Source: Gracilariopsis chorda (Eukaryota > Rhodophyta > Florideophyceae > Gracilariales > Gracilariaceae). Taken from it: a DNA stretch of 64,000 nucleotides. The notes below the pieces were generated by a model. It did not search any database. It was not told where the DNA came from and saw only the letters and a list, made by a program, of their open reading frames with translations. Location of the stretch: the NCBI GenBank assembly GCA_003194525.1, contig NBIV01000055.1:248001-312000 (forward strand). The letters are read 5' to 3'. Position numbers and translations under genes: made by a program. Below, piece after piece: positions 23,123 through 31,947 of the stretch. Every line of letters starts with the position of its first letter. Position 1 is the first letter of the stretch.

Positions 23123-26100
23123 CTAATGAAGCCCTTCTGAAAAGTCTATAGCGTCTTGTAGAACTGGGTTTTTGATGTTCACCTGCATTGGGTGGAAATC
23201 CTGCTTATTGCAGGGCATCTCGTCTTCACTATGCAGCAGTAACACATCATCAGATGTGCTGAGACGCAAAATTCCAACATAGAGCTGGGCCAGCTAAGAA
23301 AAGTTTGTTCGAAAGTCAATTATCATTTTCTTCAGCGTTTGTTCTTGCCGTTTATGCACAGCTGCTGGGAATGCTAATCTGATGGGAAACTGTCGACTCT
23401 TGATTTTCACATCTGCAAACTCGAAAACAAAGTGAATGCGGTGCAGTAAAAAGCTTTGCTGAATTTCCACATGTTCATCAATGCCCGAAAGTCGAATCAC
23501 TCTGCGAAAAATACTGGTAACGATAAAGGTCTTTCCATTCAGCAAGTGCCGATGAAGTAAATTTCCAGTCACCATAACAGAAACACCCAACTTCAGTTTC
23601 AAATGGTCAGGCGGGACTCCAGTTGGAGCGTATTTACAGGTCAGGTCAGGTCAAATGATACTAATTGGGTGAAAGTTCTCACCGGTTGGGTCTCGGTTGG
23701 GAACAATCGTCGTTGCAGACTTCAAGTCAAACATCCTTCCTGGGAAATACTCCAATGCGTTCTGGTCATGGTCCTCCACTCATTGGTTCGTTGGCGTAAC
23801 AATCAATGGGTTGAGCTTGACATTTTCTTTCTTCCGTGTTGTGAACCATTTCCAAAGCAACTTGTATACTTCATTTACATCTGACGTAGACATGATTGGA
23901 AGCCTCGCAGATGCTGGGAACGTCCCACGACCAAGACTGAGCAAAACGATCGCAAAACCTGGATCAACTTGTTGACTAACCTGTTCTGTAAGGCAGAGAA
24001 CTTTGACTCTTCTGTTCCAAAGCTCGCAACAGTACCATGGAAGCTCCCGTAGGAGACTCACTAGAATAACATGAATTGTTCCATCTCTTTCGGATACTGT
24101 TCTCGTTCTTGGAACCACTGGAAGCAGTTGCATATAATCCCCTGCCATAACTACGACCATGCCTCCAAGGTCTTTCGTAGAGTTTCTTCAGTCCTTCAGT
24201 ACGGTGTTCGCAATCTCGAAGAGCATTTTCGGGCACATTGAAGCTTCATCAACTACCAGCAAGACAGTCTTTTGCATTAGTTCTGCTCTCTAAGATCGTG
24301 GTCCCTACTTGGAAAGTGTCCAACGCTCTGTACTCTGCGAATCTTTGTTGTCATCAACTCCCAATCAAACCAAACTATTCAAAGTTCTTCCGCCTTCATA
24401 TATAGCAGCAGCAATACCTGTCGTGGCTGTCATCTGCACCAATAGGCCTTCCTGGTCAACAATAACTCTCAGAAAAGATTGTAGGTAGGTCTTCCTTGTC
24501 CCCGCTCGTCTTTGTAAGAAGATAACTCTTCCGTGTGTATTGCGTCTTTCAGAGTCTCCCATTCTCTCTAGGTATTGTATTTCTCTCATTATTTTGTCAA
24601 AAACGTGCTTCTGGCCTTCTTTCAGATTATCATACCGCTCTTTTAACCTTGGCCTGGACCTCGAAGAAGATCTGCAACGTAGTTCAGCTTGTTTCTCAGC
24701 TAATTGCAGGTCACTCTCTCTACGATGAAGTTGTGATACAGTAGTATGAAAGAAGGGATCATTTCTGATAAGCAGAACGCCATGTCTGTCCAAAATCTCA
24801 ATGATTCTTCGACGTAGTTCTTCTCTTCTTTGTGCTCTGTTTCTATCGGTTATATCTGCAGTTAGAGCTCGTTCGTGCTTTTCAATCACAGTTTAAGGAT
24901 TTAACACTTGGTAAAAGGAAATTAAGACCAAGTGTTGCAGCCCAGCAGGAGTAGAATGGTATCTTACTGCCTCATCAAAAGCCGTTTCGTACTCGTCACC
25001 ATGGATATATAGTCCACGGGCTACTGCCTTTAAGTTGAGTAGGATTTGCTCCCAACACGTTTCAGATCATCAAAGAAGCTGAATGCAGAGTTCATAAGCA
25101 ATATTCGAAGAGCGAAGAGTTCGTGATTTGTGGGAGAAGCAAATCTAATTCGAGTCACGGTTCGATCATCTTCGGATCGCTGCTTGACGTACACCTGTAG
25201 ACTTCCTCCATCCCGAGTAGGGTCAGACTCTGGTACAGAGCAGGGTAGCTTATCTTTTACACGTACATTTTCGTAGTATGTAATGTAGTACTAGTCCATG
25301 TACTGGGAGGGTCGTTTGAAATATCTTTCCAGCAGGGAAGACTTCAGACGTCTAGGAATTCCTACGTTTCGAACCAAAAGCTGTCGCCCTCCACTGGGAT
25401 GTATGTCAAGTACCTGTACAGTTGGATGGATGCGAAAATGCCTGAGCTCAAAGAGGTTTCATGCAGCTTCAACTGTGCCCACCACTCTCGCTCTCATGTG
25501 CACCCTGATCTCATTTTGAAGCATGTCGCTCTGTGCACGTGATTGGCTTTTCGTTCGACTTCATACACCGAAATCCTGTTCTTTAGCACTCTTGAAAGCA
25601 TAGTACATCAGGTATGCTACAGCGCTGCCCCCTTGGGTTCTTTCAAAATTCATGTGAGCCTTGCACTTCATAGTGAAATCTGGATTGTACGAAACCACTT
25701 TCAAATCTTCTGTCCTTCTTCTTTGGTAGGGCACTCGGTTTGTGTACTCATTTATCGTTGTTTCAGCCCACACTTCTTGTCAATCATACCCAAATCTGCA
25801 CCTCCCGTCAGAGGTACAACCACGGCCATATAGAGAGTGTCTGTGCATATTGAATTTCTTCATCAATTTTCGGAGTTCCTGGTCCTCAGTCGAGTCACTC
25901 CGAGGCAGGTCGGCTTTGATCAAAGTCTCAATGATCTCAGGATCTTCAATCACGCCCCCCTCCAACCAAAAAGAATGTGATGATGTGAAGTATTTCTCTC
26001 CTGGAACTCAAGTTTGGCGGCAGTCCCAATGCATTTCAAGCCAAAGAGATCTTCTGAACTATTCTGTAGCTCTTTCATGATTAAATTTGCATACTGGTTG

Positions 26101-27928
26101 TACACTCTTGCATTAGGATCTGGTTTATCAAAAGGACGCCTTCTGTCTCCATGTGGAGAAATTGCTTCTGTGTTTTCGTTGTCCATACTAAGCCTTTTCA
26201 TCTCCTCTCGCCATACGTTCATTGTGACTGTGTCGAAAAGCGTCAGGGAGCCCAGTCGAGCAACCAGTGCTTGCACATCCAGTCGTTTTTCTCTCCAGTA
26301 CGCCGGAGAGGTTTCGTCATTACCTATAAGGAAGATTTTAAAGGGAGGGCCAAGTTCATCTGTTCCGGTTTGGGTTCCAGCCCGCAGCTACCGTTCTTCA
26401 ACCATTCTCATCTGTTCTGTTTCCAAGTAACGAAGTCTCAAGTCTTCAATGTTTGTGCTAGTACAAAGCAACCATTGCTGAAGAATAGTACCAGAGTTCA
26501 GCAGCACATTATAGGTGTACAGTCTTCGCTTAGAGTGTTCTGCCCATGTTAGGCTCCTTTCGTCTCGGTTGTTCGCATCCCTCGATGAAATATATGTTGC
26601 TGTATCATACGGGTCAGGAATCTCACCGTAAGGGTAGAGCAGTGAAAAAGCTCCTTTCTCAACTTCCATTGAATCAGGCTTCAAACGCTTGTACTTGACA
26701 ACTCGACGTCGAAAATTTCCGTTTGACATGTGATGGGACTCTTCTCCGCCTACCAGCTGCGCAGCTGGGGCTTCCAACCTGAACAGTCCACTTGGCTCCA
26801 CGATGAAAGATCTCATTGCAAGAGGTCTGTCTCAGCTGTTTTCTGGTGACCGTCCTGCACCAGAGCTCATCTCGAATTCGGGCTTCATGGGCACCTTGAT
26901 AACTCCGGACAACTATTCCTTCCTGAATAGCGTCTGCAGAGACGCCCAGAGTAGACTCGTATGCGTTTGATCTCATGCGAACACTTTCGTCTGGTGTGAC
27001 CAAAATTGTTTTATCTCTGCTGGACAATATCTGGTCTTGGTTGCATTAAATCGTACGAATTTGGAACCAAGTATCGAATATTCGGGTAAAACACCATTCT
27101 TCTCTTGAAAGAAGAATAATAATCCCGTGAATTACGACAGAGACGACCTTCCCACCACAAATATGTGTAGCGCGCCTCCTGCCCTGGAACGGAAAGAGGC
27201 ACGTTGCTTTGAAGTCGAAGAAATGACGGACCTCCACCCCGAATGTACTTCATATCCATGAATGTGACAACGGTTGCAAATAACACATTTAAGTCTTTTG
27301 ATAGCGTTTGGAAAGAACGCAAGCGATATATTTCTTCAAGTTGCGAATTGATATGCACTCGTCTGAAAAAAACTCCAAGCGATCTGGCGGTTTTATATCC
27401 ATAGCATGTTCCTTCGGTCTCTGCACCAAGCAGAACTGCGCCACAATATTTGCACATACGAATACGAAGCACCCACCCCGAATCTTTGAGAAGACACCGA
27501 GATGCTTGAATGTCGGGTGCACCGCACGTCTCATAACACGCTGGACGTGTGCCAGTGATTGGTTGGTACTCCGTATATGAACAGCTTGGACGTGCGAGGC
27601 CTTGACGAATATTTTCTGCCCTTGCATCCCAGACATATTTTGCTCCATATTGAATGCCTTGACGAGGTCTCCCAGCGAAACGCATAACCGTCCTATCTCG
27701 TTCCTGTTGAATTCCGGAAGAATGAGAGGAGTTCAATTAAATCTCTTCAGGGTTATGAGGTTCCATAACATTTTGAAGAAGCTCAGTTGTAGTTCCTAAG
27801 TCCACCTGCGCAAGCTCATCAGTTATGTCTCGATGATGCATGGGCTGTGTATTCTCTTTTGGACGACGGTCTGCTCCTGCCTGGCAACCACCACGTCGTG
27901 ATGGCGGTCGATGCGAAGAAGAACTCAT
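23123..27928 (-). pseudogene. Helitron Rep-helicase (RepHel), broken
   Basis: Minus-strand order: an N-terminal Arg/Ser-rich start (about 27,928); a zinc-ribbon-like CKYCGAVLLGAETEGTC (about 27,450); the Helitron_like_N region (AFSLLYPYGEIPDPYD, about 26,640); and the Rep domain with the HUH motif in SHHHILFGW (about 25,970) and the tyrosine region YNPDFTMKCKAHMN...AYLMYYAFKS (about 25,680-25,590). A linker follows (FELRHFRIHPTVQVLDIHPS, about 25,450). The Pif1-like helicase has a Walker A-derived LQRRAGTRKTYL (about 24,490), TATTGIAA, VVVMAGDYMQLLPVVP (about 24,150-24,110), RQFPIRLAF...HKRQEQTL (about 23,350) and QLYVGILRLSTSDD near the end, with a stop at 23,123-23,125. Walker A has lost its Gly-Lys-Thr context (GTRKT for GTGKT). 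The reading frame changes at least five times and has extra in-frame stops, for example at 27,737. The element would act by rolling-circle transposition; this copy cannot. Its 5'-TC and 3'-CTRR ends were not pinned down. Confidence 0.88.
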
Positions 27929-28079
27929 GTCGGATTGCGAGAACCGGAGAAAGATTGAGAAATCTGGTGATCATCTTTCGATGGAACATGTACCGTCTCT
28001 GTCCCTTAAGTAGAGAACTGGTTTTGCAAAATAGCTTCCAGCCTGACATATATGTATACATATTGTTTTCATTGCCTCA

Positions 28080-28303
28080 AGATGTTCCTGAAACCATCAG
28101 TACCTGGATAGTTTACATACGTAGTACTTCACTACGTATATATGTATTGTATTCTTTTTCGGTCTTAGTTTCAGACGTCAATACATATGGAGTACGATTT
28201 ACATACGTATGCAACGTATAGTTTGTTCCTATTCTTGTTACAGCGTTCTACGTTTCTAGAACTGTATGGACTACTTATGCACTACATAGATTAAAACCAT
28301 TTT
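28080..28303. repeat. TACGTA-rich palindromic region
   Basis: Several TACGTA/ACGTAT motifs cluster here, including a hairpin TACGTAGT (28,118-28,125) with its exact reverse complement at 28,131-28,138. TTTACATACGTA occurs twice (about 28,112 and 28,199). It lies just upstream of the Helitron gene start and grades into the 68-bp repeat. Confidence 0.6.
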
Positions 28304-28800
28304 TTAGAAGGGTATACGTTTGCATTCCTGCGCAGCTTCCGTATGCGCTACGTAAACTATACCTATGTTTGTTAGAAGGGTATACGTTTGCAGTACTGCG
28401 CAATCTACGAATGGGCTACATAAAATATAAGAATTTTGGTTAGAAAGGTGTATGTTTGCAGTATTGTGCAGCCTACGTATGTGCTACGTAAACTATAACC
28501 ATATCTGTTAGAAGGTTACACGTTTGCAGTACTGCGCAGCCTACGAATGTGCTTCGTAGACTATAACAGTTTTGGTTCGAAGGGTATACGTTTGCAGTAT
28601 TGCGCAGCCTACCTTTGCGCTATGTAAACTATAACTATTTTTGTTAGAAGGGTATACGTTTGCAGTAATGCGCAGCTTACGTATGCACTACGTAAACTAT
28701 AACTATTTTTGTTAGTTGTGTATACGTTTTCAGTAATGTGCAGCTGACGTATGCTCTACGTAAACTATAACCATTTTTGTAAGAAGGGTATACGTAGGTT
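28304..28800. repeat. 68-bp minisatellite, seven full units plus a partial
   Basis: Unit starts (TTAGAAGGGTATACG-like) fall at 28,304, 28,372, 28,440, 28,508, 28,576, 28,644, 28,712 and 28,780, exactly 68 bp apart every time. Units differ by substitutions and carry a GCGCAGCCTACG core and a CTACGTAAACTATAAC segment. No spacer-type unique sequence exists between the repeats, so this is not a CRISPR. Tandem repeats near Helitron ends are known, which makes a subterminal Helitron repeat a fair inference. Confidence 0.85.
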
Positions 28801-28990
28801 GTACTATACTTTATTCTTGTTGTTGTTTGAATAGGATATGTTTGTATTTTAATTATTGTCTTATGTGCTCAGGATCGTGTACTTAAGCTAGAACGTACCC
28901 TAAAGTTGCAGAAACCTATTCTCCAAGCAGCCACCTACAACTAATTTCACTCTACTTCTTCGTTTCAACTATCGTCTAACCTCTAACATC

Positions 28991-29335
28991 ATGTCCCGTA
29001 TGTCCCAAACAGAGGATCGCTACCTACAACTATGCTGTTTGCGCGACTATGAGGATGCTACTTTACCGCGCTTGGGCATATTACTGGAAAAATTGTGCAC
29101 AATACAAGCTGCATTGAATCACATTGATGTGCACCGTGGCAATGTCAATTGGTTTTTTTTGGAAGAGATTTTGTGCTCCAATGGTCTGAAGATCAACACT
29201 GTGTATACGGAATTGGAAGACTACCGCCTGATTGGACGCAGAAAAGAATTGCCTGTTCGTTGGCCGTCAGAGATAGCCACGTGGGAGACGGATTCAATGG
29301 GGCTGATAGAAGTTGAGGCTGTCGATAGTGACTGA
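28991..29335 (+). CDS. Orphan 114-aa acidic protein, unknown function
   Basis: An ATG-initiated frame with a Leu/Cys-rich helical N-terminal half (DATLPRLGILLEKLCTIQAA), a central aromatic block (NVNWFFLEEILCSNG) and an acidic C-terminus (IEVEAVDSD). No signal peptide or membrane segment is visible. The first Met is followed by a second at codon 4. It lies downstream of the 68-bp array and upstream of an old Copia LTR piece, outside any recognised element. I do not recognise the family. The clean frame in otherwise decayed DNA is the only argument for coding; 114 codons can occur by chance. Confidence 0.4.
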   Translation: MSRMSQTEDRYLQLCCLRDYEDATLPRLGILLEKLCTIQAALNHIDVHRGNVNWFFLEEILCSNGLKINTVYTELEDYRLIGRRKELPVRWPSEIATWETDSMGLIEVEAVDSD

Positions 29336-29429
29336 TCATACACGTGTTCGACCAATTCGCACCAATAGGGCAAATCCTTTGATTACCGTTGGCTAGTCGT
29401 TGGGATGGAAGTAAATTTGCGTTCATTGA

Positions 29430-29953
29430 TGTATTCTAAAGGGCCAGCTTGCTAGTTGTCAGAGCAATCCTTAGGGAGGTTAGATTTATGATTATGATTG
29501 GTAGTATTGGGTGTCTCCACTTAGTGTTGTAGGGTTTTCTTGTAGTGGTAGTGCGAAATAGAACTGCTTTATAAGACTCTAAAGGCGCAGTGCCACGTAA
29601 ACTCGCCCCCAAGACTGGCAATCTTCACTCTTTATTTTCTTTTTTTCTTTGTTCAACAGATCTGCCGTAGCCCATTACTCCGCAATAAGCATCAGGTTAT
29701 AGGCCCAGAGCGTCGATATTTGCAGACGTGGCTCCATTTCAACTTTTATTCTAATTTTGGGTGTGCGCGTAAAGTCGAGCTGATATCCCGCAAGAGACCA
29801 GCAGGGGATAACTGTTGAAAGAATGTCGCGCTTGTTAGTAACCTCTCTGGAACGTTTCGTACGGATTAAGCATCCTACTCGTGAAGTGCGCGGAGTAGGG
29901 AAGGTCGAAGAAAATCGCACATCGCACCTGGAGAGAGCATCCAGGGTCCAGGA
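29430..29953 (+). mobile_element. Old Copia LTR end plus leader, cut by the Copia-A LTR
   Basis: Positions 29,490-29,600 match the end of the Copia-A LTR (ATGATTGGTAGTATTGGGTGT, TTATAAGA-type TATA region) at clearly lower identity. A primer-site-like GGTTATAGGCCCAGAG at 29,695-29,710 is followed by CGTCGATATTTGCAGACG, which matches the Copia-B leader. The piece stops at 29,953 where the first array LTR begins. It is a broken fossil with no coding part. Confidence 0.6.
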
Positions 29954-30732
29954 TGTTGGCAGTAGTACCTGTGCTGTCACTGAAAACCAAATGTTCCGGG
30001 GAGCATGGGCTGTTTTGGAGGGTACCTCTGCAAAAGCGCATATGCGCGTGTGCGCGAACCCAACGTGAAACTGGCTTCTGATTGGCTACTGCAGATGTAC
30101 ATATGCAACATGGTGCGTACAAGTGGTATGGCATAACTGGATCGGTTGGACACACCCACGTGTCCAGCTACTACAGTGGTCACAGTGTACCTTGTGTGCA
30201 GGGGATACTGGTGAAGTGGTTGACAGCTGGTACAAGTGGTACAGCAGTGGTTGGTACAATGGTAAGGTGCGCATGCACTGTCAACAAGTTTACACATGCA
30301 CGGGTATATTGATGACGTGGGTGTTGTGTGCATTGCCACATGATGACATGGCACTAACACCACAGGTTACGTGCCGACTTACCGTGACGTGTTGACTTAC
30401 CGTGATGTGTTGGCATGTGCTGGCGTGTGTTGGAGTCGTGAATTTGTGCCTTGTCATGGTCATGTGTATGCACGTAACTATTACGGAACGTTGGTGCGTT
30501 GGTGTGCGTTGATGTAATGAGGTTGTGCTGAGCTGGCTATGTCATGTTAGATGATGATTGGTAGTATTGAGTGTCCCTGCTTAGTGGTTTAGGTTTTACT
30601 TGTAGTTGGTGTTCCCGCGCAATTCGAGTTTAGAGTGGTATATAAGATGTGCCTGAAGAACCTCCAAGTAAATCCAAGCCAGAGCTCGTGAACTTCCCTT
30701 CCATCCCCTCAACGTCCTTACAACTTTCAACA
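29954..30732 (+). repeat. Copia-A 5' LTR, unit 1 (779 bp)
   Basis: Begins TGTTGGCAGTAG and ends TTTCAACA, a TGTTG...CAACA inverted terminus. U3 carries the perfect palindrome GCGCATATGCGC (30,036-30,047), a CACGTG box (30,157-30,162), TGACGTGG (30,313-30,320) and an 18-bp direct repeat (30,376-30,393 and 30,394-30,411). The TATA box is at 30,639-30,646. Confidence 0.95.
30639..30646 (+). promoter_or_regulatory. LTR TATA box
   Basis: TATATAAG about 87 bp before the LTR end, conserved in every Copia-A LTR of the window. Transcription would start roughly 25-30 bp downstream, making R/U5 short. This is inference from position. Confidence 0.7.
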
Positions 30733-30746
30733 GGTTATGGGCCCAG
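30733..30746 (+). other. Primer binding site: initiator-tRNA anticodon arm (half-tRNA primer)
   Basis: GGTTATGGGCCCAG directly follows the LTR and is the exact complement of the conserved anticodon stem-loop of eukaryotic initiator tRNA-Met (CUGGGCCCAUAACC), not of its 3' CCA end. Drosophila copia uses the same kind of site with a cleaved 5' half of tRNA-iMet. Identical sites are at 38,799, 46,870 and 54,941. Confidence 0.88.
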
Positions 30747-31947
30747 CCCTGCTGACCGCTGCCACTATCCCTTTTCCTTATCGTTCGTCTGTCGCCGCTC
30801 TCCCTCACCGCCGTTCGTCCGTTTCGCCGTTGTTGCCTCTTTCGGCGTTGCGTCGGGGGTCTTGATCCGATTTTTGGTTGGTGTTGGTCATTCTCCTTTG
30901 GTTTGCGTTCCTCCTTGAGGGCGTTGGGGTGGTAGTGGTTCGACGTTCACTTCCTATCGTTGTTGATTTGGGCCTCCGTTGTTGCCCGTGTTGTCGATCG
31001 CTATCTACTTTGTGTGTGATATTCCCTCTATCTTGTGTTTTGGGATCCCCGAGTCGTTTGTCGGGTCGTATCCGTGAGGTCAAGTCGGTCTAGTTTCGAG
31101 GTCTGGGCTCCATGATCGTGTGCTCAGCAGTTGTTTGTATTTCGTGTTTCTTGGTCATCATCTGGTTTCCAGTGCGACGAGCGGTTGATCCGGGTTACTT
31201 TGGGTGATTCCAGGTATCCGGGGAAGTGAGCCTGGCGGCTTGAACCAAAGCGGGTGTACTGTCGAGCGGCTTCCCACCGGTCCATTTGGACAGATAACGG
31301 TGACGGTCGTTAAGACCTGGTAAGTTCAGCGGGTGCATCTGTGGACGGGGTGCCGTGGCGTACTGCGCTGGTGCGGATGATTGAATTATTTGTTTTGATC
31401 CTGACTGAGGTTCATGATTCTTGGGCTGTTGCGAAGGTATTCCATAACGAGCTTTTGATCCGTGCATCTGACCCTTGGGCGTTTGTACGGGGAGGCAACG
31501 TGGCGTAGGCTGACCTCCTTCTTAGGATCAGGCCGCGTGTGACCTTAACTGGTTGCGCGTTAGCAGCGTACTTTGGTTGCCATAGTAGCTTCAGTTACGA
31601 GGTCGTGCAAGTTCTTGCAAGAGGCCAGAGAGGGTTATACTTGGTGAAGACATATCTTGGGTCATTAACCATCCTCTGGAAGCCTCGTAGAGAGTGACGC
31701 ATCTTCTCCTTAGACGTAGGAGAAGGCAGACGGAAGAAGACTTCTTGTACCTGGAGCATCTCCGGGGGCCAGGGTTCTGACACTTTAGGTAGCGGAGGTA
31801 GTATCTCCCGTCAGTGCGCACGGAGTTGAAGTTTTTTGCTGTTGTCGTTGTTTTTGTTGTTATTGTTGTCGTTGTTGCCATTTTTGTACTACTTAAGTGC
31901 CGTAGGTCTTTCATCGCACCTGTGCTGTTTGTTGACATCTACCAAGC
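30747..31947 (+). other. Long Copia-A leader before gag
   Basis: About 1.2 kb without sense coding. It includes a GTT/GTC-rich tract just before gag (about 31,838-31,890) whose length varies between units and explains part of the 5-bp unit-length difference. The antisense strand shows a protein-like, Gypsy-RT-like trace (see findings). Equivalent leaders lie at 38,813-40,017, 46,884-48,088 and 54,955-56,158. Confidence 0.6.

Noticed and set aside
28304-28800. CRISPR-like regular repeats
   Set aside because: The 68-bp units are contiguous with no unique spacers, and the window is eukaryotic.
29949-29953. CAGGA as target-site duplication of unit 1
   Set aside because: The 3' LTR of unit 1 is followed by GGGCT, so no matching repeat exists.
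30082-30395. Open frames inside the LTRs as genes
   Set aside because: They recur in every LTR on both strands, lie over U3 regulatory repeats and resemble no protein.
30733-30746. tRNA gene
   Set aside because: Only the anticodon-arm complement is present; no acceptor, D or T arms can be folded around it.
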